12,586 bases of DNA, from assembly GCA_023438115.1 (NCBI GenBank), contig JAEZEB010000296.1:1-12586 (forward strand), given 5' to 3'. Below, piece after piece: positions 1 through 7,097 of this stretch. How positions within the stretch are numbered: the stretch's first letter is position 1; every line of letters begins with the position of its first letter. The notes below the pieces were generated by a model. That model worked only from the letters and a program-made list of their open reading frames with translations, was not told the origin of the DNA and ran no database searches. A program made the translations under genes and the position numbers. This stretch comes from Pseudomonadota bacterium. Lineage in GTDB: Bacteria > Pseudomonadota > Gammaproteobacteria > Burkholderiales > Burkholderiaceae_C.

Positions 1-97
1 CGGCGAGCCCGCGCCCGCGGGCGCCGCACCCGCCGCGCCCGCGGCCTCGGCGCCTGCTTCCGCTCCCGCGTCCGCGCCGCAGGGGACCACGCGATGA
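1..97 (+). CDS. 3' end of an upstream gene, probably the RND efflux periplasmic adaptor (membrane-fusion) subunit; partial
   Basis: The frame that starts at position 2 is open from the left edge and ends at the TGA at 95-97. It encodes an Ala/Pro-rich low-complexity tail of about 31 residues ending in Gln-Gly-Thr-Thr-Arg. The stop overlaps the ATG of the RND pump gene in an ATGA arrangement, so the two genes should be translationally coupled. Gram-negative HAE1 pumps are usually encoded directly after their adaptor, and many adaptors end in a disordered Ala/Pro tail, so an adaptor is the best inference. No adaptor domain lies inside the window, so the identity rests on context only. Confidence 0.6.
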   Translation, partial: GEPAPAGAAPAAPAASAPASAPASAPQGTTR

Positions 98-3000
98 ACG
101 TCTCCGCCTGGTCGATCCGCAACCCCATCCCGGCGGTGATGCTGTTCGTGCTGCTCACCTTCGCGGGGCTGCTGTCGTTCCGCTCCATGAAGGTGCAGAA
201 CTTCCCGGACATCGACCTGCCGACGGTGATCGTCACGGCCTCGCTACCCGGCGCCGCGCCTGCGCAATTGGAGACCGACGTCGCCCGCAAGATCGAGAAC
301 TCGGTGGCGACGGTGCAGGGCCTCAAGCACATCTACACCAAGGTGACCGACGGCGTGGTGACGCTCACCGCCGAATTCCGGCTGGAGAAGCCGGTGCAGG
401 AAGCGGTGGATGACGTGCGCTCGGCGGTGTCGCGCGTGCGCGCGGAGCTGCCGGCGGACCTGCGCGACCCGATCATCAACAAGCTGGAACTCGCCGGGCA
501 GCCGGTGCTGGCGTTCACCATCGCCTCGCAGCGGATGGACGAGGAGGCGCTGTCCTGGTTCGTGGACAACGACATCTCGCGCAAGCTGCTGGCCGTGCCG
601 GGCGTGGGCGCCGTCAACCGCGTGGGCGGCGTCACGCGCGAGGTCCGCGTGGCGCTCGATCCGCTCAAGCTGCAGGCGCTGGGCATCAGCGCGGCGGACG
701 TGTCGCGCCAGCTGCGCCAGGTGCAGACCGAAAGCGCGGGCGGCCGCACGGACCTCGGCGGCGGCGAGCAGCCGGTGCGCACGCTCGCCACGGTGCAGAC
801 CGCGCGCGAGATCGGCGAGATCGAGATCGGCATCGCCGGCGGCCGCAGCATCCGGCTGAAGGACGTGGCGGAGGTGACCGACACCGTGGCCGAACCGCGC
901 GCCGCGGCGCGCCTGGACGGCAAGCCGGTGGTGGGCTTCGAGGTGGCGCGCAGCCGCGGCGAGAGCGAAGTGGCGGTGGGCGCGGCCGTGCGCGCCGCGC
1001 TCGACGAACTGCAGGCCCAGCGCCCGGACATCCAGCTCACGCAGGCCTTCGACTTCGTGACCCCGGTGGAGGAGGAGTACGAGGCCTCCATCAAACTGCT
1101 GTACGAAGGCGCCATCCTGGCGGTGCTGGTGGTGTGGCTGTTCCTGCGCGACGCGCGCGCCACCTTCGTGTCGGCCGTGGCGCTGCCGATGTCGGTGATC
1201 CCCGCCTTCGCCGGCATGTACCTGCTGGGCTTTTCCATCAACGTGGTCACGCTGCTGGCGCTGTCGCTGGTGATCGGCATCCTGGTGGACGACGCCATCG
1301 TGGAGGTGGAGAACATCGTGCGCCACCTGCGCATGGGCAAGACACCGTACGAGGCCGCGATGGAGGCGGCCGACGAGATCGGCCTGGCGGTGATCGCCAC
1401 CACCTTCACGCTGATCGCCGTGTTCCTGCCGACGGCCTTCATGAGCGGCGTGGCCGGCAAGTTCTTCAAGCAGTTCGGCTGGACGGCCTCGCTCGCGGTG
1501 TTCGCCTCGCTGGTGGTCGCGCGGGTGCTCACGCCGATGATGGCCGCCTACCTGCTCAAGCCCATCGCGCACAAGGGCGACCCCGGCTGGCTGAACTGGT
1601 ACATGAAGGCGGTGAACTGGAGCATGCGGCACCGCGTGAAGACCATGCTGATGGCCACCGCGTTCTTCATCGGCTCGATCCTGCTGATCCCGCTGCTGCC
1701 CACCGGCTTCATCCCGCCGGACGACAACTCGCAGACCCAGGTCTACCTGGAACTGCCGCCCGGATCGACCCTGCAGCAGACGCTGGCCGTCGCCGAGGAT
1801 GCGCGCAAGCTCGTGGCCGGCGTCGAACACGTCGAGACCGTCTACACCACGGTGGGCGGCGGCAGCGCCGGCGCCGATCCCTTCGCGGCCGGCGCGGCCG
1901 AGACGCGCAAGGCGACGCTCACGATCCTGCTGGCCGAACGCGGCGAGCGCCCGCGCAAGCAGGGCATCGAGAACGAGATCCGCCGCGTGCTCGAACGCCT
2001 GCCGGGCGTGCGGACCAAGGTGGGCCTCGGCGGCTCGGGCGAGAAGTACATCCTGGCGATCTCCGGCGAGGAACCGCAGGCGCTGCAGGCCGCCGCGCGC
2101 GCGATCGAGCGCGACCTGCGCACCATCCCCGGCCTGGGCCAGATCGCCTCGACGGCCAGCCTGATCCGGCCGGAGATCGTGGTGCGCCCCGACTTCGCCA
2201 AGGCCGCCGACCTGGGCGTGACCAGCGCGGCGATCGGCGAGACGCTGCGCATCGCCACCTCGGGCGACTTCGACGTGTCGCTGCCCAAGCTCAATCTCTC
2301 GCAGCGGCAGGTGCCCATCGTCGTGAAGCTGAAGGAAGAGGCGCGGCAGGACCTCGATGTCCTGCGCCGGCTGACCGTGCCCGGCGCCAATGGCCCCGTG
2401 CTGCTCGAACAGGTGGCGACGCTGGAACTCACCGGCGGTCCCGCCGTGATCGACCGCTACGACCGCTCGCGCAACATCAATTTCGAGATCGAGCTCTCGG
2501 GCGCGGCGCTGGGCGACGTGGCGGCGGCGGTGCAGCAGCTGCCCTCGGTGCGCAACCTGCCGCCGGGCGTGCGCGTGGTGGAGATCGGCGACGCCGAAGT
2601 GATGGGCGAGCTGTTCGCGAGCTTCGGCCTGGCCATGCTCACGGGCGTGCTGTGCATCTACATCGTGCTGGTGCTGCTGTTCAAGGACTTCCTGCATCCG
2701 ATCACCATCCTGAGCGCGCTGCCGCTGTCGCTGGGCGGCGCCTTCGTGGGCCTGCTGCTGGCGCAGAAGTCCTTCTCCATGCCCTCGCTGATCGGCCTGA
2801 TCATGCTCATGGGCATCGCCACCAAGAACTCGATCCTGCTGGTGGAATACGCGATCGTGGCGCGGCGCGAACACGGCATGGGCCGCTTCGAGGCGCTGCT
2901 GGATGCCTGCCACAAGCGCGCGCGGCCCATCATCATGACCACCATCGCGATGGCGGCGGGGATGATGCCGATCGCCATCGGCTGGGGCGAGGCCGACCCG

Positions 3001-3174
3001 AGCTTCCGCTCGCCCATGGCGATCGCGGTGATCGGCGGGCTGGTGACGTCCACGGTGCTGAGCCTGCTGGTGGTGCCGGCGGTGTTCGAGTACGTCGACG
3101 ACGTGGAACATTGGCTGAAGAAGCAGCGGACGCGGTGGAGCCGGGCCGGTCGGCGGCCGCGTGGCGCCGCCTGA
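94..3174 (+). CDS. RND efflux transporter permease, HAE1 family (AcrB/MexB-like)
   Basis: Inner-membrane proton/drug antiporter of a tripartite efflux pump. The 1026-residue length is normal for AcrB-type proteins. The N-terminus (MNVSAWSIRNPIPAVMLF) is the typical first membrane helix, followed by the family motif NFPDIDLPTV at about 36-45. The proton-relay residues are present: the Asp pair D399/D400 in TM4 (GILVDDAIVEVEN) and the TM10 lysine K911 (GIATKNSILL), matching D407/D408 and K940 of AcrB. Two large periplasmic loops (about 31-335 and 541-838) separate two sets of six helices, with TM7 near 518-540, TM8 near 840-862 and TM12 near 973-998. It starts on an ATG overlapping the upstream stop. 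No outer-membrane channel gene follows, so the channel would be upstream or elsewhere. Substrate cannot be told from sequence. Confidence 0.96.
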   Translation: MNVSAWSIRNPIPAVMLFVLLTFAGLLSFRSMKVQNFPDIDLPTVIVTASLPGAAPAQLETDVARKIENSVATVQGLKHIYTKVTDGVVTLTAEFRLEKPVQEAVDDVRSAVSRVRAELPADLRDPIINKLELAGQPVLAFTIASQRMDEEALSWFVDNDISRKLLAVPGVGAVNRVGGVTREVRVALDPLKLQALGISAADVSRQLRQVQTESAGGRTDLGGGEQPVRTLATVQTAREIGEIEIGIAGGRSIRLKDVAEVTDTVAEPRAAARLDGKPVVGFEVARSRGESEVAVGAAVRAALDELQAQRPDIQLTQAFDFVTPVEEEYEASIKLLYEGAILAVLVVWLFLRDARATFVSAVALPMSVIPAFAGMYLLGFSINVVTLLALSLVIGILVDDAIVEVENIVRHLRMGKTPYEAAMEAADEIGLAVIATTFTLIAVFLPTAFMSGVAGKFFKQFGWTASLAVFASLVVARVLTPMMAAYLLKPIAHKGDPGWLNWYMKAVNWSMRHRVKTMLMATAFFIGSILLIPLLPTGFIPPDDNSQTQVYLELPPGSTLQQTLAVAEDARKLVAGVEHVETVYTTVGGGSAGADPFAAGAAETRKATLTILLAERGERPRKQGIENEIRRVLERLPGVRTKVGLGGSGEKYILAISGEEPQALQAAARAIERDLRTIPGLGQIASTASLIRPEIVVRPDFAKAADLGVTSAAIGETLRIATSGDFDVSLPKLNLSQRQVPIVVKLKEEARQDLDVLRRLTVPGANGPVLLEQVATLELTGGPAVIDRYDRSRNINFEIELSGAALGDVAAAVQQLPSVRNLPPGVRVVEIGDAEVMGELFASFGLAMLTGVLCIYIVLVLLFKDFLHPITILSALPLSLGGAFVGLLLAQKSFSMPSLIGLIMLMGIATKNSILLVEYAIVARREHGMGRFEALLDACHKRARPIIMTTIAMAAGMMPIAIGWGEADPSFRSPMAIAVIGGLVTSTVLSLLVVPAVFEYVDDVEHWLKKQRTRWSRAGRRPRGAA

Positions 3175-3207
3175 CGCTGCGCGCTCGACGCGCGTGGTGC
3201 GATGCCG

Positions 3208-3213
3208 TATACC
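3208..3213 (+). promoter_or_regulatory. Possible -10 element of the OpgB-like gene (TATACC)
   Basis: TATACC lies 8 nt before the ATG at 3222, inside the 47-bp gap after the RND gene. No Shine-Dalgarno sequence can fit between the implied transcription start and the ATG, so the message would be leaderless or nearly so. No convincing -35 box was seen; CTCGAC at 3183-3188 is too far away. Confidence 0.35.
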
Positions 3214-3221
3214 TGCGCGCC

Positions 3222-4649
3222 ATGCTTCCGCGTAGCCGCGCGCTCCTCCGATTCGGCGCCTACCTGCTCGCCTTCATGGCGGTGGGCCTGGCCCATTGGC
3301 TGCGGGCCACGTTCGGCGAGGTGACCATCGACCAGGCGCTGTGGCACCTGCGCTTCGCGGAAAGCGCGGCGCTGCAGATGTCCACGGTGCTGATGGTGGA
3401 ATTCTCGGTGGAAGTCGTGCTGCTCCCCTGCATTGCCGCGGGGCTGGCCGCCACCGCCCATGGATTGACTTCGGTCCGGGTAGGCGACCGCGGGCGCACG
3501 CTGCTGCGCGCGATCCCCACGGCCGTCTGGGGCGGCGCCGTGCTGGCGCTGATGCTGCAGTTCTCCGTGTTTTCCTACGCTGCGGCGCACTACGAGCCAG
3601 ACCATTTCGGGGAGCACTACGTCGACGCGGGCCAGGTCGCGCTGAAGCCGGGGAAGCCGCGCAACCTCGTCCTCATCTACATGGAGAGCCTGGAGCAGTT
3701 GTACGGCGACGCCGACCTCTTCGGCCGCGACCTCCTGGCGCCGCTGCGGCGCCTGGGCGGCTACAGCTTTCCGTCCTACCGCCAGGCCCCCGGCGCCACA
3801 TGGACGATCGCCGGCATCGTGGCCACGCAATGCGGCGTGCCGCTGAAGGTGTACGCCGAGCGCGACGTGGACCACGAGGGTGGCCGCAAGGTGTTCCTGC
3901 CGCGCGCCACCTGCCTCGGCGACATCCTGCAGGCGCACGGCTACCACAATGTGTTCCTGGGCGCGGCCCCCTTGTCCTTCGCCGGCAAGGGAGCGTTCCT
4001 GCGCGACCACGGCTACGGCGAGACCTGGGGCCGCGAGGAGTGGAAGCGCTTTCCGGAGGAAGTCCAGGACCGCAACGCATGGGGCCTGTACGACCACAAG
4101 CTGCTCGAACACGCCCGCCGGCGGCTTGCCGAACTGCACGCCGCGGGGCAACCGTTCAACCTGACGATCCTCACGCTGGACACGCACAATCCCAACGGCC
4201 TGCTGTCGCCCTTCTGCCGCCGGCAAGGCGCCAGGGACTTCAAGGACATCGTGTCCTGCAGCGCGGAGCAGGTGGCGCAGCTGGTGGAGTTCGCCCGGGA
4301 CCAGGGCTACCTCAAGGACACGGTGGTGGTCATCATCGGCGACCACCTCGCCGTCCCCAACCCGCTGTGGCCGGAACTGACGCAGGCCGGCGATCGACGG
4401 CGGATCTTCAACCTGGTGCTCGCGGAGGACGGCCCCGCTCCCAATACGCCCGAGCTGGTCCCCTTCGACTTCTTCCCCACGCTCCTCGAACTGGTCGGGA
4501 TCGACGTGGCGGGCGACCGGCTGGGCCTGGGCTATTCGGCCGTGGGCTCGCTCGAAGCGCCCCGCCCGGCCGACCGGACGAACGTGCTCGCGGCAAGCGC
4601 CTGGCAGCGCGCCTCGCCCATGTACGACCGTCTCTGGACGCGGGACTGA
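3222..4649 (+). CDS. OpgB-like phosphoglycerol transferase (alkaline phosphatase/sulfatase superfamily), short form
   Basis: Predicted inner-membrane enzyme with a periplasmic sulfatase-fold domain. OpgB (MdoB) moves phosphoglycerol from phosphatidylglycerol onto osmoregulated periplasmic glucans. Hydrophobic segments lie near residues 10-27, 53-78 and 97-121, and the catalytic domain starts near 147. Metal-site motifs line up with E. coli OpgB: YMESLE (E155), the nucleophile-type threonine in TWTIAG (T195) followed by ATQCGVPL, LDTHNP (H322) and GDHLA (D374/H375). At 475 residues it is much shorter than E. coli OpgB (about 763) and ends soon after the catalytic domain. The ATG at 3222 was chosen because it begins the first membrane helix; the frame stays open far upstream only because it lies across the RND gene. 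No opgG or opgH is nearby, so the acceptor could be another envelope glycan. It is convergent with the sigma gene, 13 bp away. Confidence 0.82.
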   Translation: MLPRSRALLRFGAYLLAFMAVGLAHWLRATFGEVTIDQALWHLRFAESAALQMSTVLMVEFSVEVVLLPCIAAGLAATAHGLTSVRVGDRGRTLLRAIPTAVWGGAVLALMLQFSVFSYAAAHYEPDHFGEHYVDAGQVALKPGKPRNLVLIYMESLEQLYGDADLFGRDLLAPLRRLGGYSFPSYRQAPGATWTIAGIVATQCGVPLKVYAERDVDHEGGRKVFLPRATCLGDILQAHGYHNVFLGAAPLSFAGKGAFLRDHGYGETWGREEWKRFPEEVQDRNAWGLYDHKLLEHARRRLAELHAAGQPFNLTILTLDTHNPNGLLSPFCRRQGARDFKDIVSCSAEQVAQLVEFARDQGYLKDTVVVIIGDHLAVPNPLWPELTQAGDRRRIFNLVLAEDGPAPNTPELVPFDFFPTLLELVGIDVAGDRLGLGYSAVGSLEAPRPADRTNVLAASAWQRASPMYDRLWTRD

Positions 4650-4662
4650 GTCCTGCAGCGGC

Positions 4663-5544
4663 TCACCGGCCCGTGACGAGCCCCGCCCGCACCAGCTTGT
4701 CCGGGTTGCGCTGCACGTGGATCGCGCGGATGCGGTCGCCCTCGAATTCGAAAGCCTGCACGGATTCCAGCGCACCGGCCATGAAGCGCGCCAGGCCGAT
4801 CTCGCCGTTGACGCGCACCAGGCGGTACTCCATGTCGCCCGCGTGGCGGCGCGCCAGGGCGTAGTACAACTGCGCGATGCGCCGGGCGCCCTGCAGCACG
4901 AAGTCGAACGAGCGCACCTTGCCGCCGCCGTCGCCTTCGAGCGCGGCGTCCTGCGTCATGAGCGCAGCCATGGCGTGCAGATCGCCACGCGTCGCGGCGG
5001 TCGCAAAGGCTTCGAGGAGACGGCGATGGCTCTCGGCCGTCGCCGTGAAGCGCGGCCGGCCCGCCTGCACGCGCTCGGCGGCGCGGTGCACCAGCTGGCG
5101 GCAGGCGGCCTCGCTGCGGCCCAGGGCGGCGGCGAGGTCGGCGTAGTCCATGTCGAAGGCCTGCCGCAGCACGAAGGCCGCGCGCTCCTCGGGGCCGAGC
5201 TGCTCCAGCAGCTTGAGCAGCGCCACGGAGATGTCGTCGGCGCGTTCCAGCAGCGTCTGCGGCGTTTCCTCGTCGAGCGGTTCCACCACCGGCTCGGGCA
5301 GCCAGAAGCCGGGATAACGCTCGCGCTCGGCGCGCACGACGCGCAGGCGGTCGATCGCCAGCCGGGTGACGACGGTCACGAGCCAGGCCTCGGCGCTGCG
5401 CAGGCTTTCGGTGTCGGATTCGTTCCAGCGCAGCCAGGCGTCCTGCAGCACGTCCTCGGCGTCGGCGGTGGAGCCGAGCATGCGGTAGGCAATGCCCAGG
5501 AGGCGCTTGCGATGGCGCTGGAAGAGGTCGGTGCGCTGGTCCAT
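4663..5544 (-). CDS. ECF41-family (SigJ-like) RNA polymerase sigma factor with fused SnoaL-like C-terminal domain
   Basis: Alternative sigma factor of 293 residues. Sigma region 2 spans about 5-75 (LLGIAYRMLGS...AEDVLQDAWLRW) and region 4 about 105-160 (LGPEERAAFVLRQAF...LGRSEAACRQLVHRA). An extra C-terminal domain of about 125 residues has the SnoaL/NTF2-like pattern. Three hallmark ECF41 motifs are intact: WLPEP in the linker (81-85), DGGGK (205-209) and NPDKL (280-284). In this group the fused domain replaces a separate anti-sigma factor, and none is encoded beside it. The ATG start keeps the conserved N-terminus; the next Met (M22) is inside region 2. A matching ECF41 promoter sits immediately upstream. 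The usual partner gene (carboxymuconolactone decarboxylase, oxidoreductase or epimerase) is absent; neighbours are rfaE2 and the convergent OpgB-like gene. Confidence 0.94.
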   Translation of the reverse strand: MDQRTDLFQRHRKRLLGIAYRMLGSTADAEDVLQDAWLRWNESDTESLRSAEAWLVTVVTRLAIDRLRVVRAERERYPGFWLPEPVVEPLDEETPQTLLERADDISVALLKLLEQLGPEERAAFVLRQAFDMDYADLAAALGRSEAACRQLVHRAAERVQAGRPRFTATAESHRRLLEAFATAATRGDLHAMAALMTQDAALEGDGGGKVRSFDFVLQGARRIAQLYYALARRHAGDMEYRLVRVNGEIGLARFMAGALESVQAFEFEGDRIRAIHVQRNPDKLVRAGLVTGR

Positions 5545-5552
5545 GCCGTAAA

Positions 5553-5579
5553 GACGGATGACGCCCGCGCTTTGTGACA
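5553..5579 (-). promoter_or_regulatory. ECF41-type autoregulatory promoter (TGTCACA-N16-CGTC)
   Basis: Read on the minus strand, TGTCACA (5579-5573) is followed by exactly 16 bp and then CGTC (5556-5553), which matches the -35/-10 pair known for ECF41 sigma factors. CGTC ends 8 nt before the sigma gene's ATG (5544), so transcription should begin at or within about 3 nt of the start codon. This implies autoregulation and a leaderless transcript. The element fits in the short gap between the rfaE2 stop and the sigma start. Confidence 0.8.
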
Positions 5580-5589
5580 GCGGTCCGCG

Positions 5590-6069
5590 CTAGCCGCGGA
5601 TCTTGCGCACCAGGCTGGTGGTGGAGTAGCCGTCCACGAAGGGGATGGCGAGCGCGCGGCCGCCGTAGCTTTCGACCAGCGCGGTTTCGGCCAGGGTGCG
5701 CATGTCGTAGTCGCCGCCCTTGACGTACACCTGCGGCCGCAGCTCGCCGAGCAGTTCCACCGGCGTGTCCTCGTCGAACCAGGTCACGAGGCTGACGGAC
5801 TCCAGCGCGGCGATCACCATGGCGCGGTCTTCCTCGTTGTTCAGGGGCCGGTCGGGGCCCTTGCCGAGCCGGCGCGCGGAGGCGTCGGTATTGAGCGCCA
5901 CCACCAGGCTGCCGCCCAGCGCGCGGGCGCGCGCGAGGTAGGTGACGTGGCCGCGATGCAGCACGTCGAAGACGCCGTTGGTGAAGACGACGGGAGCCGG
6001 CAGGCCCCCGATGCGCGCGGCCGCTTCGCCGCGCGGGACGATCTTGGAGACGAAGTCCGGCGGGCTCAC
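5590..6069 (-). CDS. rfaE2: D-glycero-beta-D-manno-heptose 1-phosphate adenylyltransferase (RfaE2/HldE C-terminal domain type)
   Basis: Cytoplasmic nucleotidyltransferase that makes ADP-heptose for the LPS inner core. The 159-residue protein carries the cytidylyltransferase-fold motif TNGVFDVLHRGH (HxGH at 38-41), NTDASARRLGKGPDRP near 60-75, VYVKGGDYD near 105-112 and the STTSLVRKI tail at 149-157, all typical of RfaE2. It is the stand-alone form; the heptose-7-phosphate kinase (RfaE1) must be encoded elsewhere. The GTG start at 6069 overlaps the stop of the ferritin-like gene (GTGA, 4 nt), so translation is probably coupled. A later start would cut into the N-terminal strand. Its transcript may run on into the sigma gene. 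Confidence 0.95.
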   Translation of the reverse strand: MSPPDFVSKIVPRGEAAARIGGLPAPVVFTNGVFDVLHRGHVTYLARARALGGSLVVALNTDASARRLGKGPDRPLNNEEDRAMVIAALESVSLVTWFDEDTPVELLGELRPQVYVKGGDYDMRTLAETALVESYGGRALAIPFVDGYSTTSLVRKIRG

Positions 6070-6932
6070 GCCGTGGCCGGTGCCGCCCCGCCATTGCCGC
6101 CGGCCAGGCTGGCCTGCAGCTCCTTGCGGTAGCGGTTGAGCTCCTGCACGCTCTTGAAGCTCTGCTCCATCAGCAGGCTCATGTTGTGCAGGATGCGGTC
6201 GACCACCTTGCTCTCCCACACCGCGTCGAAGTTGATCTGCTTGTCCAGCCAGTGCTCCAGCCACTCGGGGTTGGGCAGGCGCGACTGGATCGTGTCGCGC
6301 GGGAACAGCGCCTTGTTGACGTGCAGGTTGGTCGGGTGCAGCGCCTGCGCCGTGCGGCGCGCGCTGGCCATGAGCACGCCCACCTTGGCGAACGCGGCCT
6401 TGGCTTCGGTGCCGAACTTGCCGATCGCGCGCTTCATGTAGCGCAGGTAGGCGCCGCCGTGGCGGGCCTCGTCCTGGCTCAGCGTCTGGTAGATGTGCTT
6501 GATGACCGGCTCGGAATGCCACTCCGAGGCGCGGCGGTACCAGTGGTTCAGGCGGATCTCGCCGCAGAAGTGCAGCATGAGCGTCTCCAGCGCGGGGGCC
6601 GGATCGAACTCGAAGCGCACCTGGTGCAGTTCCTCCTCGGTCGGCACCAGGTCCGGCCGGAAACGCTTGAGGTATTCCATCAGCACCAGCGAGTGCTTCT
6701 GCTCCTCGAAGAACCAGATCGACATGAAGGCGGAGAAGTCGCTGTCGTCCCGGTTGTCGCGCAGGAACATCTCGGTGGCCGGCAGCGCCGCCCACTCGGT
6801 GATGGCGTTCATCTTGATGGTCTGCGCCTGCTCCTCGCTGAGCAGGGAGCCGTCAAACTTGTCCCAAGGAATGTCCTTGTCCATGTCCCAGCGGACGGAC
6901 TCGAGTTGCTTGAACAGTTCGGGATACAGCAT
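6066..6932 (-). CDS. Ferritin-like domain protein with a complete diiron ligand set
   Basis: A 288-residue all-helical protein. Two carboxylate-histidine motifs, E77xxH80 (FFEEQKH) and E155xxH158 (SQDEARH), plus glutamates E46 or E54 and E125, form the pattern of a ferritin/ribonucleotide-reductase-R2/acyl-ACP-desaturase-like diiron site. The exact reaction is unknown; it could be an oxygenase, an oxidase or an iron-handling protein. No signal peptide or membrane helix was seen. The ATG at 6932 (MLYPELFKQL) is preferred; an in-frame TTG at 6953 would add seven residues, but it lies at the likely transcription start. The gene is first in a probable operon with rfaE2, overlapping it by 4 nt. 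There is no obvious Shine-Dalgarno sequence. Confidence 0.85.
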   Translation of the reverse strand: MLYPELFKQLESVRWDMDKDIPWDKFDGSLLSEEQAQTIKMNAITEWAALPATEMFLRDNRDDSDFSAFMSIWFFEEQKHSLVLMEYLKRFRPDLVPTEEELHQVRFEFDPAPALETLMLHFCGEIRLNHWYRRASEWHSEPVIKHIYQTLSQDEARHGGAYLRYMKRAIGKFGTEAKAAFAKVGVLMASARRTAQALHPTNLHVNKALFPRDTIQSRLPNPEWLEHWLDKQINFDAVWESKVVDRILHNMSLLMEQSFKSVQELNRYRKELQASLAGGNGGAAPATA

Positions 6933-6959
6933 GGCGGTCTGTGAAAGGTGCAACCGGGT

Positions 6960-6965
6960 ATTTTA
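6960..6965 (-). promoter_or_regulatory. Probable -10 element of the ferritin-like/rfaE2 operon (TAAAAT)
   Basis: On the minus strand TAAAAT (6965-6960) stands out in a GC-rich region. It places transcription start near 6953, giving a leader of about 21 nt before the ATG at 6932. No clear -35 box was seen at 16-18 bp. Confidence 0.5.
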
Positions 6966-7097
6966 GGCCGGGGAGGCGACAGGCGCGTGACCGCCCGGCC
7001 TTCGCCTGTCCACGAGGCGGTCAATCCGGCGCGGAAGCGGTCTTTCTCCACGATGGGCAGGGGCGTGGCAGACTGCGGGCAACCCGGTGGAGCCGCC

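Noticed and set aside
244..3111. 955-codon open frame on the minus strand opposite the RND gene
   Set aside because: His/Asp/Gly/Arg/Gln-rich composition with no domain; it is an antisense shadow produced by GC-rich codon bias.
1134..3221. Long upstream extension of the OpgB-like frame through the RND gene
   Set aside because: The extension is Arg/Gly/Ala-rich shadow translation; the real protein starts at the first membrane helix (ATG 3222).
4650..4662. A terminator between the convergent OpgB-like and sigma genes
   Set aside because: Only 13 bp with no stem or T-run; nothing supportable.
2658..4775. 705-codon minus-strand frame across RND and OpgB-like genes
   Set aside because: Low-complexity shadow frame spanning two real genes on the other strand.
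6070..6795. N-terminal extension of the rfaE2 frame that might look like a kinase-adenylyltransferase fusion (full HldE)
   Set aside because: The extra residues are an out-of-frame reading of the ferritin-like gene and show no PfkB kinase motifs.
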